From NCBI RefSeq assembly GCF_009669325.1, contig NZ_SZWE01000001.1, positions 2,609,501-2,673,500 of the forward strand: a DNA stretch of 64,000 bases. Reading direction: 5' to 3'. Below, piece by piece: positions 42,550 through 50,750 of this stretch (position 1 is its first letter; every line of letters starts with the position of its first letter). The DNA comes from Roseovarius bejariae (lineage in GTDB: Bacteria > Pseudomonadota > Alphaproteobacteria > Rhodobacterales > Rhodobacteraceae). A program made the position numbers and the translations under genes. Under the pieces are notes generated by a model. It was not told where the DNA came from. It searched no databases and saw only the letters and a list, made by a program, of their open reading frames with translations.

Positions 42550-43505
42550 TTGCAATCGACACGATCCAAAGCACCGCCGAAACCCTGATGGACAAGGCGG
42601 CCATCGAAATTCCGCAGGATTACCTGGACGGGCTTCAAGCAGCGGCAAAAAGCGAGGATGGCGACCTGTCGTCATTCGTCTTGCAGGCCATGCTTGAAAA
42701 CTACGAGGCCGCCAAGGAGGACCGCCGCGCCATGTGTGGCGACACCGGTGTGCCAAGATGGTTCGTCAAGATGGGCAACGAGGCGCAGGTCGAGGGCGGC
42801 ATGTGCGCGCTTGAAACCGCGCTGCGGCGGGCCACGGCCAGTGCAACAAATGGCGTGCCGCTGCGGCCCAACCGGGTGCATCCGCTATGGCGGACGGATC
42901 ACAACAACAACGTCGGTATCGGCGCGCCCGAGATCGAGTACGGGTTCGAACCCGAGGGCGACTGGATCGACTTGATCACGGTGCACAAGGGCGGGCTGTT
43001 CGGGACGGATTACCGGATGCTGTTCCCTTCGGACGGGATCGAGGGGATCAAGCGGTTTTACCTTGATACGCTGGTGGCCTTCGGCAAGCGCGGCCTTGCG
43101 TGTCAGCCCGCGATCATCGGCATCGGCCTTGGCGGGTCGAAAGATACCTGCATGGTTCTGGGCAAGCGGGCCTCGGTCCTGCGCACGGTGGGCAGCCGCA
43201 ATTCCGACCCCAAGATTGCCGAGCTTGAGGATGAACTCAAGGAACTGGGCAATTCCATCGGCATGGGGGCTATGGGCTTTGTCGGCAAGAACATGGTCAT
43301 CGATTGCAATATCGAGGTGGGCTATTGTCACACGGGCGGGATGCAGATGAGCGTGCATGCCTTCTGCCTGAGTTCGCGGCGCGCTGTGGCGCGGATATAT
43401 CCCGATGGCCGCGTCGAATACCGCACCGACCCCGATTGGTTCACCCCCTACCAGCGGCGTGAAACGGTGGAGTGGGACCCGGCAGCATCGCAGGCGGCGG
43501 AGTGA
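42546..43505 (+). CDS. Class I fumarase / tartrate dehydratase, alpha subunit (TtdA-like)
   Basis: 319 aa. Iron-sulfur hydro-lyase large subunit. Cluster ligands are probably the Cys residues of RAMCGDTGVPRWFVK, GGSKDTCMVLGKRA and VGYCHTGGMQM. It hydrates a substituted fumarate or dehydrates a malate/tartrate. Overlaps the flavoprotein gene by 4 bp, so the product of the dehydrogenase is probably its substrate. The beta subunit is two genes downstream. Confidence 0.87.
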   Translation: MIAIDTIQSTAETLMDKAAIEIPQDYLDGLQAAAKSEDGDLSSFVLQAMLENYEAAKEDRRAMCGDTGVPRWFVKMGNEAQVEGGMCALETALRRATASATNGVPLRPNRVHPLWRTDHNNNVGIGAPEIEYGFEPEGDWIDLITVHKGGLFGTDYRMLFPSDGIEGIKRFYLDTLVAFGKRGLACQPAIIGIGLGGSKDTCMVLGKRASVLRTVGSRNSDPKIAELEDELKELGNSIGMGAMGFVGKNMVIDCNIEVGYCHTGGMQMSVHAFCLSSRRAVARIYPDGRVEYRTDPDWFTPYQRRETVEWDPAASQAAE

Positions 43506-43512
43506 GCAGGTC

Positions 43513-44721
43513 ATGAGCACCGGCGCCCCTCTGGACGGCTTGCGTATCCTTGACCTGACGCATGTTCTGGCCGGGCCATATGCCACCGGGCAACTGGCCC
43601 TGATGGGGGCCGAGGTGATCCGTGTGGAACGGCCCGGATCGGTGGATTTCGTGCGCCGCCACGGGGGCGATGCCGCGATGCAGGACGCGGGGCTGGGGGC
43701 CTCGTTCCTGAGCCAGAACGCGGGCAAGCGTTCCACGGTGATCGACCTGAAAAGCGATGAGGGCCGCAATCTTGTTCTGCGCATGGCGACGCAGGCGGAT
43801 GTCTTCGTTGAGAATTTCCGCCCCGGCGTGATTGACCGTCTGGGGTTGGGGTATGATGCGATACGTGCGGTTCGCCCTGATGTGATTTATGCCAGCATCT
43901 CGGGCTTCGGCCCTGATGGGCCAATGTCGGACCGTCCGGCGTATGACCATATTTTACAAGGCCTTAGCGGGCTGATGGCGATGACCGGCACACCCGAAAG
44001 CGGGCCGATGCGAGTGGGCTTTCCCATTGTCGATTACATCGCCGGTCAGGCACTTGTCGCCGCCATTTTGGGGGCAGTCATCCAGCGAGGCAAAGACCCG
44101 GGGCAGGCACAGCGTTTGCATGTGTCGATGTTGGATGCCGTGGTGAACCTGATGGGCCCTTATGCGATCAACTGGCAGGCGACGGGTGCGATGCGTGGGC
44201 TTGAGGGGAACCGGGCCTTTTCGGATTCGCCCTTTTCCGGGCGGTTCGATACCTCGGATGGGCAGATCGTGGTGACCGCGAACACGCCCGCGCAATCGGT
44301 GCGTTTGTGCGCCGCGATCGGGCGCGAGGATCTGGCCGAGGAGGCAGAGCCGGAGGCTGTGCGCGCGGCACTGGATACGGTGTTCGCCACGAAAGACACG
44401 GCGCATTGGGATGCGGCCCTTGCAAGAGCAGAGGTGCCGGCGGGGCCGGTTCTGGGGCTTGATGAATTGTTGTCGGATGAGCCGCTTTCGGCGCTGTTGT
44501 CATGGCACGATTTGGATGTGCCGGAACTGGGCCGCGCTTTTCGCGTACCGGGATTGAGTTTTCGCGCGCCCTGGGGGCCTGACAGTCTTGCGCCTGCGCC
44601 CCGTTTCGGGCGCGATACGCGCGATGTTCTGGCCATGCTGGGCCTTGAGGATGCAGAGATTGACCGGCTGTCAGGGGCTGGCATTGTTCACACGGAAACC
44701 GAAAAGGAGGACCAGTTATGA
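43513..44721 (+). CDS. Class III (CaiB/BaiF-type) CoA-transferase
   Basis: 402 aa. LRILDLTHVLAGPYATGQLA, the catalytic Asp region with SQNAGKRSTVIDLKSDEGR, and YASISGFGPDGPMSDRPAYD are family hallmarks. It moves CoA between two carboxylic acids. Inserted between the alpha and beta genes of the hydratase, 7 bp after the first and overlapping the second by 4 bp. A likely job is activation of the hydrated diacid for cleavage (compare citramalyl-CoA or malyl-CoA routes), which is inference. Confidence 0.87.
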   Translation: MSTGAPLDGLRILDLTHVLAGPYATGQLALMGAEVIRVERPGSVDFVRRHGGDAAMQDAGLGASFLSQNAGKRSTVIDLKSDEGRNLVLRMATQADVFVENFRPGVIDRLGLGYDAIRAVRPDVIYASISGFGPDGPMSDRPAYDHILQGLSGLMAMTGTPESGPMRVGFPIVDYIAGQALVAAILGAVIQRGKDPGQAQRLHVSMLDAVVNLMGPYAINWQATGAMRGLEGNRAFSDSPFSGRFDTSDGQIVVTANTPAQSVRLCAAIGREDLAEEAEPEAVRAALDTVFATKDTAHWDAALARAEVPAGPVLGLDELLSDEPLSALLSWHDLDVPELGRAFRVPGLSFRAPWGPDSLAPAPRFGRDTRDVLAMLGLEDAEIDRLSGAGIVHTETEKEDQL

Positions 44722-45386
44722 AACCACGTGAGGTCCGACTGAGCACGACACCGACGGATGAGGATATCGCCGCCCTGCGCTTGGGCGATATCGTCTACCT
44801 GGATGGGCTGATGTATACCGCGCGGGAAGGCGTTTACATGCGTGCATTGGAGGAAAAAGCCAATATTCCCATGGAGTTGCCATCGGAAAGCGCGGCGAAT
44901 TTCCATTGCTCGCCCGCCGCCGTGATCCGCGAGGACGGCAGTTTCGACATGGGCGCGGTGACGGCGACGGCCTCGTTCCGCTTTGCCAAGTGGTTGCCCG
45001 AATGGATCGCCAAGACCGGCGCGAAACTGATCATCGGCAAGGGTGGGATGAGTTCCAAGGATTACAAGGAATACTTCGTGCCCAATGGCGCGGTGTACCT
45101 GTCGACCGTGGGCTATGGCACCGGCGCGCTGTTGGGGCGCGGGGTCGAGAACGTGGAAGCCGTGCATTGGAACGAGGAACTGGGCCTTGCGCAGGCGATG
45201 TGGGTGATCCGTTGCAACAAGATGGGGCCGTTCATCGTGGCCTCGGACATGGAAGGCAATTGCCTGTTCGAACGGGAAAATGAGAAGATTTCCAAGAACC
45301 TGGAGCATGTTTATGAGGGTACGAAGCCTGCCGTGTTGCGGCGGTATGGCGAAACTGACGACCGAAGCGACGAGGTGATCGGATGA
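44718..45386 (+). CDS. Class I fumarase / tartrate dehydratase, beta subunit (TtdB-like)
   Basis: 222 aa. RLGDIVYLDGLMYTAREG, HCSPAAVI and IIGKGGMSSKDYKEYFVPNG are the small-subunit (FumA C-terminal) motifs. The KGGM..K and VHWNEELGLAQAMW segments form the substrate site with the alpha subunit. Coupled by ATGA on both sides. Confidence 0.87.
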   Translation: MKPREVRLSTTPTDEDIAALRLGDIVYLDGLMYTAREGVYMRALEEKANIPMELPSESAANFHCSPAAVIREDGSFDMGAVTATASFRFAKWLPEWIAKTGAKLIIGKGGMSSKDYKEYFVPNGAVYLSTVGYGTGALLGRGVENVEAVHWNEELGLAQAMWVIRCNKMGPFIVASDMEGNCLFERENEKISKNLEHVYEGTKPAVLRRYGETDDRSDEVIG

Positions 45387-46480
45387 CCGACAACCCCTTT
45401 ACCGGCGCGCCGGGGCGTGAGGAGACGACACCGGGGGTCTTTTCCGAGGCCGAGGTGGGCTTGGCGAACCGTAACTCGGGGGCCTTTCTTGAGATGCTTT
45501 CGCTGGATGTGACGCCGGTCGGGGCGCATTACCTGCTGACCCATTTCGATGTGCCCCTGTTGGAGGAAGGGGCGCATCGGGTGGTGTTTGACGGGGCCTT
45601 CGAGGCCCCTTTCGAAATGAGCTTGGAGGAGGTCAAGGCGGCGCCGAAGGTGACCATGCCGGTGACCATGGAATGCGCGGGCAATGGGCGGACGGGCATG
45701 AAACCACGCCCGTTTTCAATGCCTTGGTCCTATGAGGCGGTCGGCACAGCCGAATGGACGGGCACACCGCTTGCCCCCTTGATCGAAAGGGCCAAACCGC
45801 AGGCCGGGGTTGTGGATTTTGCCTTCGAGGGGGCGGATTTCGGCTATGACAAGGGGGTTGGTCATGCCTTTGGCCGGAGCCTGACGCCCGAGCAATTGGC
45901 CGATCTTGAGGTACTGCTGGTCTATGAGATGAATGGTCAGCCTTTGCTGCCGCAACATGGCGCGCCGCTGCGCCTGATCGTGCCGGGGTGGTACGGGATG
46001 GCGAGTGTGAAGTGGCTAAGCCGCATCACCGCCATGACCGAAAGATATCAAGGATTCCAGCAGGTTGAGACCTATCGCTTTCGCCAAGCCGCGGATGAAC
46101 CGGGGGAGCCTGTCACCGAGATCAAGGTCAAATCCCTGATGGTGCCGCCGGGCGTGCCGGACTGGATTACCCGCAAACGCTGGCTGTCGCCGGGCAAGGT
46201 GACCTTGCAAGGCCGGGCGTGGTCGGGGGCCGGTGTGCCGGTTGAGCGGGTCGAGGTGCGGATAGGCGATACATGGCACGAGGCCGAGGTCGAGGCGCCC
46301 TTGGGGCGCTATGCCTGGTCGGGGTGGTCGTTCGAGTGGGAGGCCGAACCGGGGCATTACAGGCTGGCCTGTCGGGCGACAGACACCAACGGAAACGTGC
46401 AGCCCTTGGAGGCGGAGTGGAACCTGTCGGGGTTTGCAAACAATACGCTGCATGAGGTCGAGGTTTTCGTCGGCGATTAA
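45383..46480 (+). CDS. Sulfite-oxidase-family molybdopterin enzyme
   Basis: 365 aa. The Moco-binding Cys is in TMECAGNGRTGM, followed by WTGTPLAPLI and LIVPGWYGMASVKWL, then a Mo-co dimerisation domain with Ig-like strands (WSGAGVPVERVEVRIGDTWH). There is no signal peptide or Tat motif, so it is cytoplasmic, unlike SorA/SorT and most SuoX. No haem domain. It may oxidise sulfite or another oxyanion; the operon context (a dehydrogenase-hydratase-CoA-transferase set) leaves open that the substrate carried a sulfo group. Last gene of the operon. Confidence 0.82.
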   Translation: MTDNPFTGAPGREETTPGVFSEAEVGLANRNSGAFLEMLSLDVTPVGAHYLLTHFDVPLLEEGAHRVVFDGAFEAPFEMSLEEVKAAPKVTMPVTMECAGNGRTGMKPRPFSMPWSYEAVGTAEWTGTPLAPLIERAKPQAGVVDFAFEGADFGYDKGVGHAFGRSLTPEQLADLEVLLVYEMNGQPLLPQHGAPLRLIVPGWYGMASVKWLSRITAMTERYQGFQQVETYRFRQAADEPGEPVTEIKVKSLMVPPGVPDWITRKRWLSPGKVTLQGRAWSGAGVPVERVEVRIGDTWHEAEVEAPLGRYAWSGWSFEWEAEPGHYRLACRATDTNGNVQPLEAEWNLSGFANNTLHEVEVFVGD

Positions 46481-46511
46481 CCCGAGCCGCGAATCGGGGC
46501 TAAGACCTTGA

Positions 46512-46597
46512 GTTAACAAGAAAACCCCTTGTCGGCATCGCGTCGGTGTTACGTCGGTATCGCATCGGTATTTTTTCCCGCACCCCCCGGAATTAAC
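46512..46597 (-). repeat. Copy 2 of the GTTAAY-(CCGA, 11-bp period)-GTTAAC module
   Basis: On the minus strand: GTTAAT at 46597, CCGA at 46568, 46557, 46546 and 46535 (offsets 29, 40, 51, 62) and GTTAAC at 46517 (offset 80). Not only the spacing but most bases match copy 1, including CGCCCTGTTAATTCCGGGGG before the units and AAGGGGTTTTC before the last GTTAAC. Confidence 0.65.
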
Positions 46598-46616
46598 AGG
46601 GCGTGCGGTGAGTTTT

Positions 46617-46642
46617 GTACGAAACGTACGTGAGTTTCGTAC
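46617..46642. repeat. GTACGAAAC-N8-GTTTCGTAC inverted repeat
   Basis: Nine-base arms around GTACGTGA. Same arms and same 8-bp spacer as the repeat at 2649-2684, and the same position relative to the GTTAAT end of the module, so the two belong to one composite element of about 150 bp. Confidence 0.6.
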
Positions 46643-46702
46643 AGTTTGTCGGGCGTTCATCAGGCCTTGCTGTCGCCTTGGCGGTCAGCGGTGCGGTGAG
46701 TG

Positions 46703-46748
46703 CGAAATCTTGAAAAGATTTCGGTCCGATTTCTTTCGAAGAAATCGG
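46703..46748. terminator. Tandem hairpins ending the convergent operons
   Basis: CGAAATCT...AGATTTCG (46703-46723), then CCGATTTCTT-TCG-AAGAAATCGG (46726-46748, a perfect 10-bp stem with a 3-base loop). They lie 12 bp from the end of the minus-strand dehydratase gene. Candidate terminators, although T tracts are short. Confidence 0.6.
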
Positions 46749-46760
46749 CTGGGGGCCGGA

Positions 46761-47891
46761 TCAGGCTTTGGCCTCCAAGGTCAGCGTTTCGAACTTGGAA
46801 AGGCTATCGGGCAGGGTTTCGACGCCGAGGCCGGGAGCGTCCGGGAGGTGGAACGTGCCCCGATGCAGAGTGCCCTCGGGGAGCAGATTATCGCGCAGGG
46901 GGTTGGCGTTGATGTCGAGTTCCAAGAGGCCGTCACCACCTGCGGCGGCGAGCAGGTGGGCAGAGGCCAGAAGGCCCACGCCGCCGCCGAGGAAATGCGG
47001 GCAGTAGGTGCGGCCTGCCTGGGTGATCTTCTGGGCCGCATCGAAGCAGCCGGTGACCCCGCCCCATTTGGCGACATCGGGCTGGATGTAGCTGAGGTGA
47101 CCGTTGGCGATGGCGGTCTCGAAGCCGTCGGTCCCGGTGATGTTCTCGCCGCCTGCGAGGGGCGGGGCTTTGAGCACGGCGAGGCTGGCCCAATCGGTTT
47201 TGGGCGCATCTGCGGCGATGGGCTCTTCCAGCCAGCCGAGGCCAAGGTCTTGGGCCGCTTCCATGAAATGCCGGGCGGTGGCGGCGTCCCATGCTTGGTT
47301 GGCGTCGGTGAACAGGCGTTCGTTGTCTTTCAGATCGGCTTTGACCGTTTTGAGAGCGGCAAGGTCGGTTTCCATGTCGAACCCGATCTTGAGTTTGAAG
47401 GCGGTAATCCCTTGGGTTCGGGCTTTGTCGACCTCGACCTCGGCCTCGGTGATCTTGATGCCGCTGGCGTAGACCGGGACGGATTTTGCCGCGTCGGGAT
47501 TCAACGACTGGGTCAATGGTAGCCCCGCGCGGCGCGCGGCAAGGTCGTGGCAGGCGGTATCGAGACCGGCCAGCACCTGGGCGAAGGGCCCCCATTCGCC
47601 GCATTGCAGGGCGCGGATGTGGGTTTGCCGGGTGAGGCGATGCCAAAGCCCGGCCGGGTCGTCCGAGGGCTGGCCAAGGACCAGTGGCGCGATGTCCTGA
47701 ATCAGGAGGTTGGCGCGGTGTTCGGCCCCGGCGGCGGGCCAGTTGGCGAAAACCTCGCCCCAGCCGAAGGCGCCATCGTTGGCGGTGAGGCGAACGAAGA
47801 CGGCAGGGCGGTCGCGCATGATGCCGAAAGAGGTGGCGACGGGGCGCGGGGTGGGCGCGCGGAAGACGCGGATTTGGATATGCTCGATCAT
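46761..47891 (-). CDS. Enolase-superfamily dehydratase/racemase, mandelate-racemase subgroup
   Basis: 376 aa. The catalytic set is visible: AFKLKIGF (KxK), FTDANQAWD, WLEEPI, AGGENI (the three metal-binding acids), QPDVAKWGG and CPHFLGGGVG with the His base. It abstracts the alpha proton of a hydroxy acid or amino acid; substrates in the subgroup include sugar acids and hydroxyprolines. ATG 47891 overlaps the TauE-type gene stop; a longer frame upstream is a shadow. Third gene of the lysR-tauE-dehydratase operon. Confidence 0.87.
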   Translation of the reverse strand: MIEHIQIRVFRAPTPRPVATSFGIMRDRPAVFVRLTANDGAFGWGEVFANWPAAGAEHRANLLIQDIAPLVLGQPSDDPAGLWHRLTRQTHIRALQCGEWGPFAQVLAGLDTACHDLAARRAGLPLTQSLNPDAAKSVPVYASGIKITEAEVEVDKARTQGITAFKLKIGFDMETDLAALKTVKADLKDNERLFTDANQAWDAATARHFMEAAQDLGLGWLEEPIAADAPKTDWASLAVLKAPPLAGGENITGTDGFETAIANGHLSYIQPDVAKWGGVTGCFDAAQKITQAGRTYCPHFLGGGVGLLASAHLLAAAGGDGLLELDINANPLRDNLLPEGTLHRGTFHLPDAPGLGVETLPDSLSKFETLTLEAKA

Positions 47892-48634
47892 GAGGTGAAG
47901 GCCCGTATCATAAGGATGATGCCCGACAGCAGGCACATGGAAATGAGAAGGCGGCGGAAAAGATCGTCGGAGAGGCGGCGGAAGACGCTGATGCCGATCT
48001 GTGCCGAGATGAGTGCGCCGGGAATGGCGATGGCGAGGTTCCAGAGCACATCGCGCGTATAGACCCCCTGCCACCAGAGCATCAGCGCGGTCAGGCCGAG
48101 GATCACCACGTTGAAGGGTTGCAGCACGGCGCGGGTTTCGGCCTTGGGCCATGGCCGCATGGAACACCACATGGTGGGCAATGCGCCCGAAAGCGAGGCT
48201 GCGCCGCCAAGCACGCCCCCGGCAAAGCCGACGATCATGTCGATCATCGGGGTGGGGCGGTCAAACTTGGGCAGGGCCCGGCGCAGGGTGAAGAACCCGC
48301 CATAAATCAGCAGGAAGGACGCAATGACCAGTTTCAGGCTGGCCGCGTCGATCACGGCGAGCGCTGCGATGCCGAGCGGAATGCCGACCACCCCCGGCCC
48401 CATGAACCGGATCATGCGCCGGGGTTGATCCCATATGGCGTGCCGGACGATCCAGAGGCCTTGCAGCCCGCTGGTGACCGAAAGCACCACGACGATGGCC
48501 ACCGCCTGTGGCGGGGTCATGACGTTGAGAAAGAAACCAAGGGCGAAAAGGGCCGTGCCGAAGCCTGCCAGCCCGTTGATGAAGCCCCCCGCGGCGGCGC
48601 CGAGGGTGACCATGAGGATCGTTTCGGTTGACAT
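47888..48634 (-). CDS. TauE/SafE-family permease
   Basis: 248 aa, seven to eight transmembrane helices. LGAAAGGFINGLAGFGTALFALG and a second repeat VGFAGGVLGGAASLSGALPTM are the paired Gly-rich family motifs. Members export sulfite, sulfoacetate or other anions. Here it is coupled to a LysR gene upstream and to a dehydratase downstream, so it may move the substrate or product of that enzyme. Sulfite export is possible but not shown. Confidence 0.85.
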   Translation of the reverse strand: MSTETILMVTLGAAAGGFINGLAGFGTALFALGFFLNVMTPPQAVAIVVVLSVTSGLQGLWIVRHAIWDQPRRMIRFMGPGVVGIPLGIAALAVIDAASLKLVIASFLLIYGGFFTLRRALPKFDRPTPMIDMIVGFAGGVLGGAASLSGALPTMWCSMRPWPKAETRAVLQPFNVVILGLTALMLWWQGVYTRDVLWNLAIAIPGALISAQIGISVFRRLSDDLFRRLLISMCLLSGIILMIRAFTS

Positions 48635-49545
48635 TACGCCCCCCCGGTTTGGTGTCTTTCGGGCCCCGGCATGTCGGTGCCCGCACTATCGAGCAGGACC
48701 GTTTCGATCTCTTCCAGAACGCGCAGGCGGAGGCTGTCTCGGCGGTAGACGAGGCCGAGTTGGCGGACAGGGGCATCCGAGCCGAGGGGAATGCGTTCGA
48801 TCGGGATCGGATTGTGCGGAGGGACGCAGCTTGACGGGACGATGGAGACGCCGAGGTTTGCGTAAACCATGCTTGAGATCGCCTCTAACCCGTCGAGTTC
48901 CATGCTTTCCTGCACCCGGATGCCTTTGCCCTGAAGCCAGCCTTCGATCATTTGCCCGACCACGGCATCGCGGTTGAATCGGATGAAGGGGCGGGAAGCC
49001 AGCAATTCGAGCGGGTCGTCACAGGTGGTGCCTTTGGCGGCCAGCAATTGCAGGGGTTCGTCGGCAATGTGACGATAATCGAATGCGGGTGGGATGACCG
49101 GCGGGCGCGAGACGAGGGCAACATCGAGTGTGCCGCGTTCGATCTGTGACATGAGTGGCGTGGTCAGGCCCGGATGGACCTGTACGTGCAATTCTGGGAA
49201 GGCGTGTTTGAGCCGGGACATTGCCACGGGAACCAGCCCTGTCAGGGTGGTGGGCACCGCACCGAGGGAGATATCCCCTTGAAGGGCATCCGCGCTGATG
49301 ACCGAGGGCACGATGTTGTCATAAGCCCGCACCACTTCGCGGGCCTTGGCGACGATGGCGCGCCCCATGGGGGTGAGTGCGGGGGTGCGTTTGGCCCGGT
49401 CGAACAGGGTGATTTGCCATTCGTCTTCGAGGGCGCGCATTTGTTGGCTGACGGCGGCATGGGTCACGTGCACCGCTTCGGCGGCGGCGCTGAAGGTTTT
49501 GTGTTCGTCCACGGCGATCAGGGTGCGCAGCATACGGATCGACAA
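48634..49545 (-). CDS. LysR-family transcriptional regulator
   Basis: 303 aa. Winged helix-turn-helix MLRTLIAVDEHKTFSAAAEA ... HAAVSQQMRALED at the N-terminus, then the effector domain (DISLGAVPTTLTGLVPVAMS). Divergent from the tctC gene; the 150-bp spacer contains a T-N11-A palindrome at 49561-49575. It probably senses the transporter substrate and controls both the tct operon and its own operon with the permease and dehydratase. Confidence 0.92.
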   Translation of the reverse strand: MSIRMLRTLIAVDEHKTFSAAAEAVHVTHAAVSQQMRALEDEWQITLFDRAKRTPALTPMGRAIVAKAREVVRAYDNIVPSVISADALQGDISLGAVPTTLTGLVPVAMSRLKHAFPELHVQVHPGLTTPLMSQIERGTLDVALVSRPPVIPPAFDYRHIADEPLQLLAAKGTTCDDPLELLASRPFIRFNRDAVVGQMIEGWLQGKGIRVQESMELDGLEAISSMVYANLGVSIVPSSCVPPHNPIPIERIPLGSDAPVRQLGLVYRRDSLRLRVLEEIETVLLDSAGTDMPGPERHQTGGA

Positions 49546-49560
49546 GTGCTGACTCCTTGT

Positions 49561-49575
49561 GTTAGCTGTGCTAAC
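49561..49575. promoter_or_regulatory. Probable LysR operator GTTAGC-TGT-GCTAAC
   Basis: Perfect 6+3+6 dyad containing T-N11-A (TTAGCTGTGCTAA), the classic LTTR box. It lies 16 bp upstream of the lysR start and 121 bp before tctC, in the divergent spacer. Confidence 0.65.
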
Positions 49576-49695
49576 TGTTTTGGTAAGTGATTATTACTTC
49601 TATTAAGTTCACCTTAACGATATACGAAGTCAAGGGCACAAGAAAAGCGTAAGACTTTGGCCCGGACCAACAGATGAGAAAACTGGGAGGACGAC

Positions 49696-50673
49696 ATGAC
49701 ATTCAAATCAATCCTAGCGGCCGGAGCCATGGCTGCCGGGCTGACGGCAACGGCGGCTTTTGCAGAATATCCCGAGCGCCCGATCAACATGGTGATTCCA
49801 TATGGTGCGGGCGGGGCGACGGATATTTCCGCGCGTACGATTGCCGAGCCCTTGGGCAATGCCGTGGGCAAGCCTTTGGTCATGGCCAATGTGACCGGCG
49901 CGGGCGGGGCCACGGGATCGGTGACGGTGCAGAACGCGCAGCCCGACGGCTATACCATGCTGTTCGCACGGGTCGGCTCGCATTCGGTGAGCCCGGCGAT
50001 GAAGGCGACCCTGCCTTATACGCTGGATGATTTCCGGTTCGTGACCGTTTACGAGATCAACCCGGTGGCCTGTGCGGTGAACCCTTCGTCGGGGATCGAG
50101 AGCATGGATGACCTGATCGCCAAGGTGAAAGAAGGCGGCGTCACCTATAGCTCTTCCGGGGTCGGGTCGCTGCTGCATCTGGCGGGGGCCATGGTCTTGC
50201 GCGAGTTCGGGATCGAGAACCCGCTCGAAGCGGCCACGCATATTCCGCTCAAGGGCGGTGGGGCCGCGGCGACCGCAGTTCTGAACGGAACGGCAACCTT
50301 CATCTGCACCAACTCCTCGGCCTTGGCGAGTTTCGTGGCCAACGATCAGTTGAACCCGATCCTCGTGACCACGGCCGATCCGGTGCCGGGGTTCGATGCG
50401 CCGACGGCGGCGGATCTGGACAAGCCCGCGCTGCATCAGCTTGTCGGCTGGACCGGGATTGCCGGGCCCGATGGCCTGCCCGATGACGTGGCGGCCAAGT
50501 GGGGCGAGTGGATGGCAGAGGCCACCGCCGACGAAGGCTTCCTTGAGAAGATGACGGCGCGCGGCTCGGTCATTCGCCTGATGGACCCGGTGGAGGCCAA
50601 TGAGTTTATCCAGACGCAATACGAGACCTTCCGCGCCTTGGTGGACGAGTTGGGGATGCGGATCGAAGGGTGA
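49696..50673 (+). CDS. tctC: Tripartite tricarboxylate transporter, periplasmic binding protein
   Basis: 325 aa with signal peptide MTFKSILAAGAMAAGLTATA then AFAEYPERPINMVIPYGAGGATD, the standard start of Bug/TctC receptors. VTGAGGATGSVTVQNAQPDGYT is the carboxylate-binding loop. It captures an organic acid for the TctAB permease. GGGAGGACGAC precedes ATG 49696. A strong hairpin 30-54 bp after the stop separates it from tctB. Confidence 0.93.
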   Translation: MTFKSILAAGAMAAGLTATAAFAEYPERPINMVIPYGAGGATDISARTIAEPLGNAVGKPLVMANVTGAGGATGSVTVQNAQPDGYTMLFARVGSHSVSPAMKATLPYTLDDFRFVTVYEINPVACAVNPSSGIESMDDLIAKVKEGGVTYSSSGVGSLLHLAGAMVLREFGIENPLEAATHIPLKGGGAAATAVLNGTATFICTNSSALASFVANDQLNPILVTTADPVPGFDAPTAADLDKPALHQLVGWTGIAGPDGLPDDVAAKWGEWMAEATADEGFLEKMTARGSVIRLMDPVEANEFIQTQYETFRALVDELGMRIEG

Positions 50674-50703
50674 TCCCGCGACCACAATCTTGACATGACG
50701 AAG

Positions 50704-50727
50704 CGCCGGGCCTGTCATGGCCCGGCG
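50704..50727 (+). terminator. Intercistronic hairpin tctC-tctB
   Basis: CGCCGGGCC-TGTCAT-GGCCCGGCG, nine-base stem without a T tract. It probably stabilises the tctC 3' end or attenuates read-through, so the receptor is made in excess over the permease. Confidence 0.55.
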
Positions 50728-50750
50728 TATAACCGACAAGGGAGGGGTTG

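Larger units (their letters stand above)
46481..46760. other. Repeat-rich spacer between convergent genes
   Basis: No gene supported. It contains module copy 2 (46512-46597), a GTACGAAAC inverted repeat (46617-46642) and two strong hairpins just before the minus-strand gene end. This is an unusually complex set of signals for a convergent spacer. Confidence 0.6.
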
